Below, one piece after another: positions 23,680 through 32,052 of a DNA stretch of 64,000 bases. The stretch's first letter is position 1. Every line of letters begins with the position of its first letter. The notes below the pieces were generated by a model, which ran no database searches, had not been told where the DNA came from, and saw only the letters and a list, made by a program, of their open reading frames with translations. Source of the DNA: an uncultured Ruminococcus sp. (GTDB lineage: Bacteria; Bacillota; Clostridia; Oscillospirales; Ruminococcaceae); NCBI RefSeq assembly GCF_937915125.1, contig NZ_CALDMP010000098.1, forward strand, positions 1 through 64,000, read 5' to 3'. The translations under genes and the position numbers were made by a program.

Positions 23680-25008
23680 TTATTTCTCATCTCTGGCACG
23701 TTCCCGTACCACAAACCGCACAGGCGTTCCCGTCAGCCCGAAGGTGGAGCGAATCTGGTTTTCAATATACCGCTGATAGGAGAAGTGGAACAAGTCGGCA
23801 CGGTTCACGAAAATGACAAACGTAGGCGGCTTGGTGCTCGCCTGGGTCATATAATAAATCTTCAGGCGGCGTCCCTTATCCGACGGCGGCTGGACACGAG
23901 TGGTGGCATATGCCAGCACATCGTTGAGCATACCTGTGGAGATGCGCATGCTGTTCTGCATGTGGACTTCCTGAATCTTCTCGAACAGCTTCTGTACACG
24001 CTGTCCTGTCTTTGCGGAAATGAACATGAACGGCGCATAGGACATGAAGCTGAAATCATTTTTCAGCTTTTCCTCATATTCCTTCATGGTGTTCCCGTCT
24101 TTTTCGATGAGATCCCACTTGTTCACCACAATGATGGACGCCTTGCCCTGTTCGTGGGCATAGCCGGCAACCTTGGAATCCTGTTCCGTAAAGCCCTCTG
24201 CCGCATCAATGAGAATCAGACACACGTCCGCACGATCTACCGCCATATAGGCACGCAGTACGCTGTAATGCTCAATTCGCTCGGTAACACGTGCTTTTTT
24301 CCGTATACCGGCAGTGTCGATGAGGACAAACTTACCATTTTCATTTTCCACCGTGGTGTCCGTTGCGTCACGAGTCGTTCCAGCAACGTTGGACACAATG
24401 GCACGGTCTTCTCCGGCAATGCGGTTCACCAGAGAGGATTTTCCCACATTTGGCTTGCCGATAATGGCGACCTTGATGGCATCCTCGTCCTCTTCCAGTG
24501 CATCCTCCGGCGGCAGAAGATCATACACTGCATCCAGCATATCACCGGTGCCGTGACCGTGCGCCGCAGAGATGGGATAGGGATCGCCAATGCCCAGATT
24601 GTAGAACTCGTACAGTTCCAGGGGCGGTTCGCCGATGGAATCGCATTTATTGACAGCCAGCACCACAGGCTTGCCGCTTTTCTGGAGCATACTTGCCACA
24701 GCGCTGTCGTCAGCCGTGACACCACAGCGCACATCTGTGACCAGAACGATCACATCGGCACGCTCAATGGCAAGCTCCGCCTGGCGGCGCATCTGTTTCA
24801 GGATCACGTCATCGGTGACTGTTTCGATGCCGCCGGTATCCACCAGCATAAACTGCCGGTTTCGCCATTCGCCCTTGGCATAGATCCGGTCACGTGTTAC
24901 GCCCGGCGTGTCCTCGACAATGGACAGCCGCTGACCGATCAGCTTATTAAACAGGGTAGATTTTCCCACATTGGGACGCCCTACCACCGCAACAACTGGT
25001 AATGCCAT
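23680..25008 (-). CDS. der: Ribosome biogenesis GTPase Der
   Basis: Der/EngA (442 residues) has two tandem G domains and a C-terminal KH-like domain and acts in 50S assembly. The first G domain starts at [14 protein letters not shown], the second at GKPNVGKSSLVNRI near residue 185; each has its DTxG (DTGGIE, DTAGIRKK) and NKxD (NKCD, NKWD) motifs. A GGAGATGAC site precedes the ATG. The leader contains a tandem 21-bp repeat (TTAT-TATCCTGTTTTTGCG type, 25029-25072). It is the first gene of the der-plsY-gpsA operon. Confidence 0.97.
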   Translation of the reverse strand: MALPVVAVVGRPNVGKSTLFNKLIGQRLSIVEDTPGVTRDRIYAKGEWRNRQFMLVDTGGIETVTDDVILKQMRRQAELAIERADVIVLVTDVRCGVTADDSAVASMLQKSGKPVVLAVNKCDSIGEPPLELYEFYNLGIGDPYPISAAHGHGTGDMLDAVYDLLPPEDALEEDEDAIKVAIIGKPNVGKSSLVNRIAGEDRAIVSNVAGTTRDATDTTVENENGKFVLIDTAGIRKKARVTERIEHYSVLRAYMAVDRADVCLILIDAAEGFTEQDSKVAGYAHEQGKASIIVVNKWDLIEKDGNTMKEYEEKLKNDFSFMSYAPFMFISAKTGQRVQKLFEKIQEVHMQNSMRISTGMLNDVLAYATTRVQPPSDKGRRLKIYYMTQASTKPPTFVIFVNRADLFHFSYQRYIENQIRSTFGLTGTPVRFVVRERARDEK

Positions 25009-25082
25009 AAATTTGTCATCTCCTTTTTTGTTATTTATCCTGTTTTTGCGTTATATATCCTGTTTTTACGTTTCGTTGTGCA

Positions 25083-25107
25083 CGGGCGAACACAGTTCGC
25101 CCCTACA
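25083..25107. repeat. Palindromic CCCCTACA element
   Basis: Identical in sequence to the copy at 123-147. It lies between rpmF and der. Confidence 0.8.
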
Positions 25108-25161
25108 ATATTGCGCCATATCATAGAAAACATCCAGAATTCCCCGCAATTCTACAGCAAA

Positions 25162-25192
25162 CAAAAAAGAGAGACGGCACAGGCCGCCTCTC
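25162..25192 (-). terminator. Terminator of the DUF177-rpmF operon
   Basis: GAGAGACGGC pairs with GCCGCCTCTC, with one G-T pair. The - strand transcript continues into TTTTTTG. Confidence 0.75.
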
Positions 25193-25225
25193 CTCCTCGT
25201 ACAAAATACTACATTTTGTCAGCGC

Positions 25226-25414
25226 TTATTCTGCATCGTCCATCTTCAGAACAGCAACGCCCTTGTAAAATCCGCAGTTCTTGCAAACCTTGTGCGGAGC
25301 CTTAAATGCGCCGCAGTTGTCGCATGTGCTCATTGCAGGTGCATCGAGCTTCCAAACAGCAGAACGTCTCTTGTCACGTCTTGCCTTGGAGACCTTATTC
25401 TTCGGTACAGCCAT
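25226..25414 (-). CDS. rpmF: 50S ribosomal protein L32
   Basis: L32 (62 residues) starts MAVPKNKVSKARRDKRRSAV and carries the zinc-binding form of the protein, with CDNCG and CKNCG pairs. AAGGAGGTG precedes the ATG. It lies 16 bp after the DUF177 gene, the standard yceD-rpmF arrangement. Confidence 0.97.
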   Translation of the reverse strand: MAVPKNKVSKARRDKRRSAVWKLDAPAMSTCDNCGAFKAPHKVCKNCGFYKGVAVLKMDDAE

Positions 25415-25430
25415 GTTTTGGCACCTCCTT

Positions 25431-25886
25431 CTACTTTCGACAGTCGCAGGTGCCCTCGTTCAGATCGCACCCACAGATATCGCACAGACCCTTACAGTCC
25501 TCCCGGCAAAGCATCTTTGTCGGCAGCATCAGCAAAAGATCTGAGATTGCTGTCTCATTCATATCAATGCTGTCGTGTTGTGCCACCAGGTATGTGTCAT
25601 ACACGTCCCCTTCGCTTTGCAGCGACTGTACAACTGTGTGAGAAAAGTCATACGAATAGTCACGCGTCAGCTCTTTGAGGCAGCGGTCACAGACCACATG
25701 CAGCGTACAGGAGACGGTGTAATCCAGTGTCACAATGCCGGCACGGTTCCGAATGGAACCCGATACCGTCACTGGTGCATCAAACTGATATCCACGTACA
25801 TCGGCAAGCTCCTCCGGTGTGATCTCATACTCCACCGGCATCCGCATACCCTCAATCTGAAAAAGCTCCCGCAGCTGTAAAACCAT
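25431..25886 (-). CDS. DUF177 (YceD-like) protein
   Basis: The 151-residue protein belongs to the DUF177/YceD family, whose members sit upstream of rpmF and are linked to 23S rRNA accumulation in plants and bacteria. Recognisable parts are the central CTLHVVCDRCLKEL and the C-terminal cysteine-rich LCREDCKGLCDICGCDLNEG, a probable metal site. A strong promoter lies just upstream at 25917-25946. It is the first gene of a two-gene operon with rpmF. Confidence 0.92.
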   Translation of the reverse strand: MVLQLRELFQIEGMRMPVEYEITPEELADVRGYQFDAPVTVSGSIRNRAGIVTLDYTVSCTLHVVCDRCLKELTRDYSYDFSHTVVQSLQSEGDVYDTYLVAQHDSIDMNETAISDLLLMLPTKMLCREDCKGLCDICGCDLNEGTCDCRK

Positions 25887-25916
25887 ACCTGCTTCCTTTC
25901 ACGCATTGCATTCCCT

Positions 25917-25946
25917 ATTATAGCAAATTTTTGCCCGGCTTGTCAA
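25917..25946 (-). promoter_or_regulatory. Promoter of the DUF177-rpmF operon
   Basis: On the - strand TTGACA (25946-25941) and TATAAT (25922-25917) are 18 nt apart, with an extended TGC before the -10 box. Confidence 0.85.
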
Positions 25947-25990
25947 GCCCTTTTTCAAAAAATCCGAAAAAGTGCTGGTTTCAGCCTTTC

Positions 25991-26398
25991 TTAGTCCATG
26001 TACTTTGTCACAGAAGCCGGCAGTTCAGCGGCATCTGCAGAAACGGTGAAAGTCACGGAAGAATCGTCGCCGGTCAGCTTGTCCAGCTTTTCCAGCATAC
26101 GGCCCAGTGCCTCGAAATCAGCACCAGCGATCTTCAGGATACCGTCAACATAGATCTCCTTGATGTCATAGTTGCCAGCCAGCATACCTGCAACGAAGCC
26201 ATAGAATGCGTCGAAGCTGTCGATGTTGAACTGCTCTGCATCACACCATCTTACCTTGTAGCTGATAGAACGGCGCAGGGTCTCACCTTTTTCGATGCAA
26301 ACGAGACAGCCGTTGGTATCCTTGACTGCTGCGTTGATTTTATCGATAATGATCTTGGTCTTTCCGGTGCCTTTTTTTCCTGTAATCAGTTGAATCAT
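25991..26398 (-). CDS. Small conserved P-loop protein of unknown function
   Basis: The 135-residue protein opens with MIQLITGKKGTGKTKIIIDK, a textbook Walker A motif (GKKGTGKT) at residues 7-14. It continues with KGETLRRSISYKVRWCDAEQ and FDAFYGFVAGMLAGNYDIKE, then a hydrophobic strand IYVDGIL that could supply Walker B. It is far shorter than normal P-loop ATPases. I recall similar stand-alone proteins in Clostridia, annotated only as hypothetical. AAAGGAG precedes the ATG. It stands alone, so context gives no role. Confidence 0.7.
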   Translation of the reverse strand: MIQLITGKKGTGKTKIIIDKINAAVKDTNGCLVCIEKGETLRRSISYKVRWCDAEQFNIDSFDAFYGFVAGMLAGNYDIKEIYVDGILKIAGADFEALGRMLEKLDKLTGDDSSVTFTVSADAAELPASVTKYMD

Positions 26399-26462
26399 AA
26401 TTTTACTCCTTTCGTGCCGGAATCCGGCATGGCTTTTAGAACCTGCCGAAACAGATTCTTAT

Positions 26463-26495
26463 GGCAATATCGTACAAAAACTGCACGATACTGCC
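26463..26495. mobile_element. MITE-A remnant (33 bp)
   Basis: GGCAATATCGTACAAAAACT and GCACGATACTGCC resemble the joined ends of family A. Divergence is higher than in other copies, so the call is tentative. Confidence 0.45.
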
Positions 26496-26534
26496 TTATC
26501 AGTTACAGCCGCTTTGCAGCTGTGAAACTCATCA

Positions 26535-26606
26535 GGGCATCTCTAAAACCCCCGAATCCGTCAAATGCGCCGCAGATGACGGGTGAGCGGGTTTTTAGAG
26601 GTGACC
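26535..26606. mobile_element. MITE-B deletion derivative (72 bp)
   Basis: Both terminal repeats are present (GGGCATCTCTAAAACCCCCG and GGGTTTTTAGAGGTGACC), with about 95 bp of the interior missing compared with 11390-11555. It lies directly downstream of pgi. Confidence 0.75.
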
Positions 26607-26611
26607 ATCAT

Positions 26612-27949
26612 TTACTTGGCGAGCAGTGCCTCCAGAGCTGCCTTCTGATCCTCATAGCCCGGCTTGCCCAGCAGTGCGAACATGTTGCGCTTGTAGCTTT
26701 CCACGCCCGGCTGGTTGAAGGGATTGACACCCAGCAGATAACCGGAAACTGCACATGCCTTTTCGAAGAAATAGATCAGATAGCCCAGGCTCTTCTCCGA
26801 AACATCCTCGACTTCCAGGATCATATTCGGAACGCCGCCGTCGGTGTGTGCCAGGATAACGCCTTCCAGTGCCTTGCGGTTTACAACAGACATATTCTGA
26901 CCAGTCAGGAAGTTCAGACCGTCCAGATTCTCTGCGTCCGGCTCCAGATAGAAGTCCTGCTTCGGCTGCTTGATATCCACAACAGTCTCAAACAGAATGC
27001 GGCTGCCTTCCTGGATATACTGCCCCATGGAGTGCAGATCGGTGGAGAATACGCCGGATGCCGGGAAAATGCCCTTGTTATCCTTGCCCTCGCTCTCGCC
27101 GAACAGCTGCTTGTACCACTCGGACATCATAACGAAGCTGGGATCATAGGAAACCAGCATTTCCACGCTCTTGCCTTTGCGGTAGAGAATATTCCGCAGC
27201 GCTGCATACTTGTAGCAGTCGTTGTTGTCGAAATCTGCTGTCAGATCTTTCTGTGCCTGTGCAGCACCTTCCATCAGTGCGGCAATATCGCAGCCTGCCA
27301 CAGCAATCGGCAGCAGACCTACTGCGGTCAGTACAGAGAAACGTCCGCCTACATCATCCGGTACCACAAAGGTCTCATAGCCCTCTGCATCGGATAGTTC
27401 CTTCAGCGTACCCTTTGCCTTGTCGGTAGTTGCAAAGATATGATCCTTTGCGCCATCCTTGCCGTACTTCTTTTCCACCAGCTGCTTGAACACACGGAAT
27501 GCAAGCGCCGGCTCAGTTGTTGTACCGGACTTGGAAATGACATTCACAGAGAAATCTCTGCCCTCACAGATGGAGATCACTTCGTTCAGATAGGTGGGGT
27601 TGATGTTGTTTCCCACATAGTAGATGTCCGGTGTATCCTTCTTCAGATTATTATAGAACGGCGATTTCAGAAATTCGATAGCAGCACGTGCGCCCAGATA
27701 GGAGCCGCCGATACCGATCACAACCAGAACCTCAGAGTTGCTCTGGATCTTCTTTGCAGCCGCCTGGATGCGTGCGAATTCTTCCTTGTCGTAATCCGTC
27801 GGCAGGGTCAGCCAGCCCAGATAATCCGAGCCCAGACCGGTCTTGTTGTGCAGCATTTCCGCAGACGCCTCTACCTGATGACGAATTCCGTTCAGCTCAT
27901 CATCGCCAACAAAATTTGCCAGATATTTTGTATTCAGCTTGACAGACAT
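26612..27949 (-). CDS. pgi: Glucose-6-phosphate isomerase
   Basis: Pgi (445 residues) interconverts glucose 6-phosphate and fructose 6-phosphate. Signature parts are [19 protein letters not shown] near residue 72, [14 protein letters not shown] near 140 (sugar-phosphate loop), and the C-terminal [20 protein letters not shown], the PGI signature. The ATG at 27949 is chosen because GGAGGGAA precedes it and the family N-terminus starts there; the frame is open 41 codons further upstream across the promoter. The gene is monocistronic with a consensus-like promoter at 28046-28074. Confidence 0.97.
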   Translation of the reverse strand: MSVKLNTKYLANFVGDDELNGIRHQVEASAEMLHNKTGLGSDYLGWLTLPTDYDKEEFARIQAAAKKIQSNSEVLVVIGIGGSYLGARAAIEFLKSPFYNNLKKDTPDIYYVGNNINPTYLNEVISICEGRDFSVNVISKSGTTTEPALAFRVFKQLVEKKYGKDGAKDHIFATTDKAKGTLKELSDAEGYETFVVPDDVGGRFSVLTAVGLLPIAVAGCDIAALMEGAAQAQKDLTADFDNNDCYKYAALRNILYRKGKSVEMLVSYDPSFVMMSEWYKQLFGESEGKDNKGIFPASGVFSTDLHSMGQYIQEGSRILFETVVDIKQPKQDFYLEPDAENLDGLNFLTGQNMSVVNRKALEGVILAHTDGGVPNMILEVEDVSEKSLGYLIYFFEKACAVSGYLLGVNPFNQPGVESYKRNMFALLGKPGYEDQKAALEALLAK

Positions 27950-28045
27950 AATACGATTCCCTCCACTTTCTAAAAGGCTATAGCAGCCATACAGCGCACC
28001 GTTTTCGGAGCGCAGGGTATTGCTCAACCACTTTACCATATCTAT

Positions 28046-28074
28046 CATACTATATTCTGCGCCCGATTGCAAGG
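28046..28074 (-). promoter_or_regulatory. pgi promoter
   Basis: On the - strand TTGCAA (28074-28069) and TATGAT (28051-28046) are 17 nt apart. Confidence 0.75.
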
Positions 28075-28113
28075 GGAATCCAGATTCTTGTATAATCTGT
28101 ACAACTTAAACAA

Positions 28114-29262
28114 TTATAATTTTAGCATTTTGACGGTGATTTTTTGTAACGCATCCCAGAAATTTCGTGCCCGGACGGATTCTGCGGCGACAACTGTCGT
28201 TTCAAAGAGCAAGGTATCACCCTGGTAGAAAGCAGCATCTCCCAGCTTTTGTCCCCGGCGCACAGGCGCTTCCACATACCGGGGCAGAACCAGCACAGTT
28301 TCCAGTTCACTACATGATTTCGGCACCACAAGCCCCTGCAATTCCCCCGGTTCCACCAGAACTGCCTGATCCACACCGCCACGGACTTTTACCGGGTAGA
28401 GGAATTCTGCGGAAAAGCCCGGCTGCACCACTTTCCACCCGGCAAAGCCCCGGCGCAGGAGCAATTTCGCCAGAGCAAATCGGTCGTCATCCGTCTGACA
28501 GCCCAGCACTACGGCAATGCACTTCATATGCTGCCGTTCCGCTCCGGCGGCAATGCTCCAGCCGTCTGTCTCCGTGTGGCATGCCTTGAAGCCGATGCTG
28601 GTATCATCTGTCCGTGCCAGCACGTTTTCATTGACCAACTCTGTGGCTTCGCCCCGGAGAAAATCACGCCACGTCTGGAAATACGGCGTCAGCACATCGT
28701 ATCGGGACAGGGCTGCACACAACAGGGCAAGGTCTCTCGCCGTGGTATACTGTCCCTCTTCATGATTTCCCTGAGGGCTGTTGAAACGTGTATTGTGCAT
28801 CCCCAGATCAAAGGCACGGGCATTCATGTCCATGACAAAGCTTTCCGTATCGCCGCTGACGCCCACTGCCAGTGCAACGGCGGCATCGTTGGCGTTGCCG
28901 ATAATCAGACCTTTCAGCAGGTCGCCCACTGTCATGGTCTCTCCCGGCACCAGCCAGATGACGGCACCCTTGATGCCGCTGACGGCTTCATTGGCAGTCA
29001 GCTCTGTTTCCAGTGTCCAGCGTCCCGACTCCAGCTGTTCCGCCGTCAGGAGTGCTGTCATAAGCTTCGCCATCATGCCGCAGGAAAGCTGTGTATCTGC
29101 ACCCGATTCCAGCAGAACCGTACCCGTCTCCGCCTCCATGAGTACATACGCCGCCGCTGCTATTTCCGGTTCCTCCGCAGCAAGTACACCATTGCGTCCC
29201 AGCAGGATGAAACTGCAAAGCACTGCCAGCATCGCCGCCATCATCCGTTTCATGGCATTCAC
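28114..29262 (-). CDS. D-alanyl-D-alanine carboxypeptidase homologue with degenerate active site
   Basis: The 382-residue protein has a signal peptide (to about residue 30), an S11-type penicillin-binding fold and a C-terminal PBP5-like beta domain, then an amphipathic tail. Active relatives trim pentapeptides of peptidoglycan. Here all three catalytic motifs are changed: SxxK reads MMAK (residues 63-66), SxN reads NAN (123-125) and KTG reads KAC (226-228). The surrounding family blocks are intact (KLMTALLTAEQL, NDAAVALA, ARDLALL). The protein is therefore probably not an acyl-serine enzyme and may bind rather than cut peptidoglycan. The open frame is long, so it is not a decaying pseudogene. 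Confidence 0.85.
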   Translation of the reverse strand: MNAMKRMMAAMLAVLCSFILLGRNGVLAAEEPEIAAAAYVLMEAETGTVLLESGADTQLSCGMMAKLMTALLTAEQLESGRWTLETELTANEAVSGIKGAVIWLVPGETMTVGDLLKGLIIGNANDAAVALAVGVSGDTESFVMDMNARAFDLGMHNTRFNSPQGNHEEGQYTTARDLALLCAALSRYDVLTPYFQTWRDFLRGEATELVNENVLARTDDTSIGFKACHTETDGWSIAAGAERQHMKCIAVVLGCQTDDDRFALAKLLLRRGFAGWKVVQPGFSAEFLYPVKVRGGVDQAVLVEPGELQGLVVPKSCSELETVLVLPRYVEAPVRRGQKLGDAAFYQGDTLLFETTVVAAESVRARNFWDALQKITVKMLKL

Positions 29263-29834
29263 CTCCGAAACAGTTTATGCGGCGGTCTGTGAAAATATCA
29301 GTCCTGTTTGTCGCCGCCGTATTTCCGTTTCAGCTTGCGGAATGGGTGTTCCAATGCCCGGTGCATCTCTGCATACCCGATCTTGCTGGGATATTCCGTC
29401 CACAGATGTTCGTAGCATGCACATGTGCAGTATGTTTCTTTCTTATGTTTCTTTTTATTGTTTCTTTCTTGGTCAACCGTATGGGAGATACTGATCTCTC
29501 CTGCATGGGATACACCTGTATCTGCTGTAGAGGAAATACACCGTACAGGAGATACCCAACGCTGCCAATCTTTTTATGCGGTGTTGCCCCAGGCAAACCG
29601 AAACAGGCGACAGCCTGCCTGCGGACGTTTTCCTTGATCAGCGAATGCCTGTCGGCGTATCTTTTCATGGAACTGATCAGAGATTAGTACAAGGGGAGCG
29701 GGGGAAAAAGAAAACCGTAGCAAAAAAATCGTACCACAGATAGACAAACCGTTTTTTGCAAGATGCCGCCTTGACATCCCCTGAAAATCTGAGTATAATG
29801 GTTTCATCTAACATATAGAAAGGCAGATCTGAAA
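29263..29834. other. 572-bp intergenic region with a possible gene fragment
   Basis: On the - strand, a frame from about 29572 to 29298 is free of stops and ends in a protein-like, cysteine- and aromatic-rich segment (TYCTCACYEHLWTEYPSKIG, then a basic tail ending GGDKQD), but it lacks a convincing start codon or ribosome binding site. The block at 29564-29588 resembles one end of MITE-A. The + strand esterase promoter is at 29771-29799. Confidence 0.5.
29771..29799 (+). promoter_or_regulatory. Promoter of the esterase gene
   Basis: TTGACA (29771-29776) and TATAAT (29794-29799), both perfect, 17 nt apart. Confidence 0.85.
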
Positions 29835-31364
29835 ATGATTCATTGTGCTCCAATTTTTTCTGACCATATGATCCTGCAGCGTGACAAAAACATTGCCGTG
29901 TTCGGCACGGGAACGCCCGGCGAGACTGTGACCGTATCTGTACCGGAGCGCAGCCGCTCCGCCACCGGAACAGTTGCCCCGGACGGAACATGGCGTGTAA
30001 CTCTGCCGCCTGCCAGCGGCGGTACAGACTGTACCCTGACAGTCAACGACCGCACTTTCACAGACGTGGCATTCGGCGAGGTCTGGCTTGCCGGGGGACA
30101 GTCCAACATGGAATTTATGCTGAAAGATGCCAAGGGCGGAGCGGAGGAACTGAAACACTGTGCAGATTCCGGCGTGCGCTGTTTCCAGGTGCCCCGGAAT
30201 ACCTTTGTGGATGCAGCCTATGAAAAAGAATTCCAGAACAGCTGCTGGCAGACGGCTTCGCCGGAAACCTGTGGCACCTGGTCGGCTGTGGCATACCTGG
30301 CGGCAAAGGAACTGGTGCGGAAGCTGGGTGTTCCTGTGGGCATTATCGGCTGTAACTTCGGCGGTTCTTCCGTGAGCTGCTGGATGCCGGAGACGGATCT
30401 GCAGGCACACGCCGCAGGTCATGCCTATCTGGACGATTACCGTGAAGCCGTTCAGGGCAAGACCGATGCCGAAATGATTGCCGCCTATGACGAATATGTG
30501 GAATATCACACCGCCTGGACAAAGCGCATGGAACAGTGCTACCAGGAGGACGGCAATATGAAGTGGGACGAAGTTATCCGCCGCTGCGGTGAAAACCGCT
30601 GGCCGGGGCCTATGGGTGTGAAAAGCCCCTATCGTCCGTCCGGTATGTATCACACCATGCTCAAGCGTGTGGCACCCTATACCCTCCGTGGCTTTTTCTA
30701 TTATCAGGGCGAAAATGATGACCACCGTCCCGATACTTACGCCACACTGCTGACTGTCATGATCTCTCGCTGGCGGCAGGACTTTGAGGACGATTCCCTG
30801 CCCTTCCTGCTGGTGCAGCTGCCCATGTTCGCCTATGAGGATGCCCCGGAAAACGGCACCTGGAGCAAACTCCGGGAGGCGCAGATGCGTGTTTACCGCA
30901 CGGTGAAAAATACTGGCATTGCAGTGATTCTGGACTGCGGCGAGCTTGGGAATATCCATCCCACGGACAAGCATCCGGTGGGACACCGCCTGGCGTTGCT
31001 GGCACGGCATCTGGTGTACGGTGAACGGGATCTGGCAGCGTTTGGTCCTATGTACCGCAGCAGTGCAGTCTCCGGGGATACCATGACCGTCTGGTTTGAC
31101 CATGCCCAGCAGGGCATGGAGTGGCACGGCGACCCCACAGGCTTTGAGCTTGCCGGTGGGGATGGGGTATATCATCCGGCACAGGCGGTGCTGGACGGCA
31201 ACGCAGTACACCTGACCTGCGATGCAGTTCCGGCGCCCTGCTTCGTGCGCTATAACTGGGTGAATTATGGTGCCGTGACACTTTTCGGCACAAACGGCAT
31301 TCCGGCAGCACCTTTCCGGACAGATACTCTTGCCATGCCTCTGACAGCACTTAAATTTGAATAA
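29835..31364 (+). CDS. Sialate O-acetylesterase-like SGNH hydrolase
   Basis: The 509-residue protein matches the sialate O-acetylesterase/carbohydrate esterase group that removes acetyl groups from sugars. The nucleophile block is VWLAGGQSNMEF near residue 90, FYYQGENDD near 292 is the next conserved block, and the Asp-His pair lies in GNIHPTDKHPVGHRLA near residue 380. N- and C-terminal beta domains flank the SGNH core. There is no signal peptide, so the enzyme is probably cytosolic and acts on imported sugars. It has its own consensus promoter and is monocistronic. Confidence 0.9.
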   Translation: MIHCAPIFSDHMILQRDKNIAVFGTGTPGETVTVSVPERSRSATGTVAPDGTWRVTLPPASGGTDCTLTVNDRTFTDVAFGEVWLAGGQSNMEFMLKDAKGGAEELKHCADSGVRCFQVPRNTFVDAAYEKEFQNSCWQTASPETCGTWSAVAYLAAKELVRKLGVPVGIIGCNFGGSSVSCWMPETDLQAHAAGHAYLDDYREAVQGKTDAEMIAAYDEYVEYHTAWTKRMEQCYQEDGNMKWDEVIRRCGENRWPGPMGVKSPYRPSGMYHTMLKRVAPYTLRGFFYYQGENDDHRPDTYATLLTVMISRWRQDFEDDSLPFLLVQLPMFAYEDAPENGTWSKLREAQMRVYRTVKNTGIAVILDCGELGNIHPTDKHPVGHRLALLARHLVYGERDLAAFGPMYRSSAVSGDTMTVWFDHAQQGMEWHGDPTGFELAGGDGVYHPAQAVLDGNAVHLTCDAVPAPCFVRYNWVNYGAVTLFGTNGIPAAPFRTDTLAMPLTALKFE

Positions 31365-31386
31365 AATATGATATCCCACCGGAATC

Positions 31387-31500
31387 GTTCCACAGGATTC
31401 CACAAGGGGAAAGGGATTGGAAAATACAATGGATTTTCCACTGTTTCCACAGAGTTTTCCACAACTATCGCCGTCGAAAAACCGCTTTTTGTGGAAAATC
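31387..31500. promoter_or_regulatory. Cluster of DnaA-box-like sites
   Basis: TTTTCCACA fits the DnaA-box pattern TTWTNCACA at 31455-31463 on the + strand and at 31490-31498 on the - strand. Near matches (CGTTCCACA, GATTCCACA, TTTTCCACT, GTTTCCACA) occur between 31387 and 31450. No AT-rich unwinding region or dnaA gene is adjacent. Confidence 0.4.
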
Positions 31501-31555
31501 AGGTTTTTCCTGTTTGAAGCTTTCACAAAGTGCACATACTCCTACTGAAATCTAA

Positions 31556-31601
31556 GGCAATACCGTGCAAAGCCGATAGGCGCTCTTTGTGTGGTGTTGC
31601 C
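31556..31601. mobile_element. MITE-A deletion derivative (46 bp)
   Basis: The joined ends read GGCAATACCGTGCAAAGCCG and GCGCTCTTTGTGTGGTGTTGCC in two overlapping arms. It lies directly before the ribosome binding site of the next small gene. Confidence 0.75.
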
Positions 31602-31626
31602 CTAAGGCAAACAGGAGGAAGTGCAT

Positions 31627-31875
31627 ATGGTAAAGGGCGTGCAGAAGAAGATCATCGAAGTGAATCATCCGGACAGCCTGTACTTTGAACGGGCGGTCTT
31701 TTATCTCAAGCCGGGCATCACCCAGCTGCCCCAGCAGCTGTCCCAGGCGGATGCAGATGCACTGCTCATGGAGGCGGCTCCGGCAAGATCCGGCAGGCGT
31801 GCCTGGCTGCGCTCTCTGCTGCTGGTGCTGCTCAGCTGTGTGGGAACAGCAGTGGTCTGCTTCTTGGTGCGATAA
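31627..31875 (+). CDS. Small single-span membrane protein of unknown function
   Basis: The 82-residue protein starts MVKGVQKKIIEVNHPDSLYF, has a cytosolic polar part, and ends in one hydrophobic helix (WLRSLLLVLLSCVGTAVVCF) followed by LVR. This is a C-tail-anchored layout. AGGAGG at 31613-31618 fixes the ATG at 31627; an in-frame GTG at 31621 is too close to it. It is bracketed by two MITE-A derivatives, the second of which could act as its terminator. I recognise no family. Confidence 0.65.
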   Translation: MVKGVQKKIIEVNHPDSLYFERAVFYLKPGITQLPQQLSQADADALLMEAAPARSGRRAWLRSLLLVLLSCVGTAVVCFLVR

Positions 31876-31884
31876 TGGAAATAA

Positions 31885-31917
31885 GGCAACACCGCACAAT
31901 CTTTGTGCGGTGTTGCC
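31885..31917. mobile_element. MITE-A minimal derivative (33 bp)
   Basis: Only the terminal inverted repeats remain, GGCAACACCGCACAA and TTTGTGCGGTGTTGCC. The perfect hairpin 9 bp after a stop codon could work as a transcription terminator or mRNA 3' end. Confidence 0.75.
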
Positions 31918-31953
31918 ATAAAATTGATTTCTGTGAGATACGTCAAATTGCGC

Positions 31954-31982
31954 TTGTTTTTTTGCGAAAGTCATGCTATAAT
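31954..31982 (+). promoter_or_regulatory. rlmB promoter
   Basis: TTGTTT (31954-31959) and TATAAT (31977-31982) are 17 nt apart, with an extended TGC before the -10 box. Confidence 0.75.
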
Positions 31983-32052
31983 GGAAAAGAACGTCCGGGA
32001 AAGCAGATCTTTTGCGGAATCGGACAGCATGAATGAACCCAGGAGGAAGGCA

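Noticed and set aside
25029..25072. Two direct repeats (about 21 bp) upstream of der considered as a CRISPR start
   Set aside because: There are only two units, no spacers of constant length and no cas gene; they are simple tandem copies in the der leader.
28114..29262. Annotation as an active D-alanyl-D-alanine carboxypeptidase
   Set aside because: All three catalytic motifs lack their key residues, so only a homologue without assumed activity is reported.
31387..31500. Chromosomal origin of replication
   Set aside because: DnaA-like boxes are present, but there is no dnaA/dnaN, rpmH or AT-rich unwinding element, so only a box cluster is reported.
29808..31535. 575-codon - strand open frame opposite the esterase gene
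   Set aside because: The esterase has a consensus promoter, a family-specific catalytic triad and good codon use; the antisense frame has none of these and runs across the promoter region.
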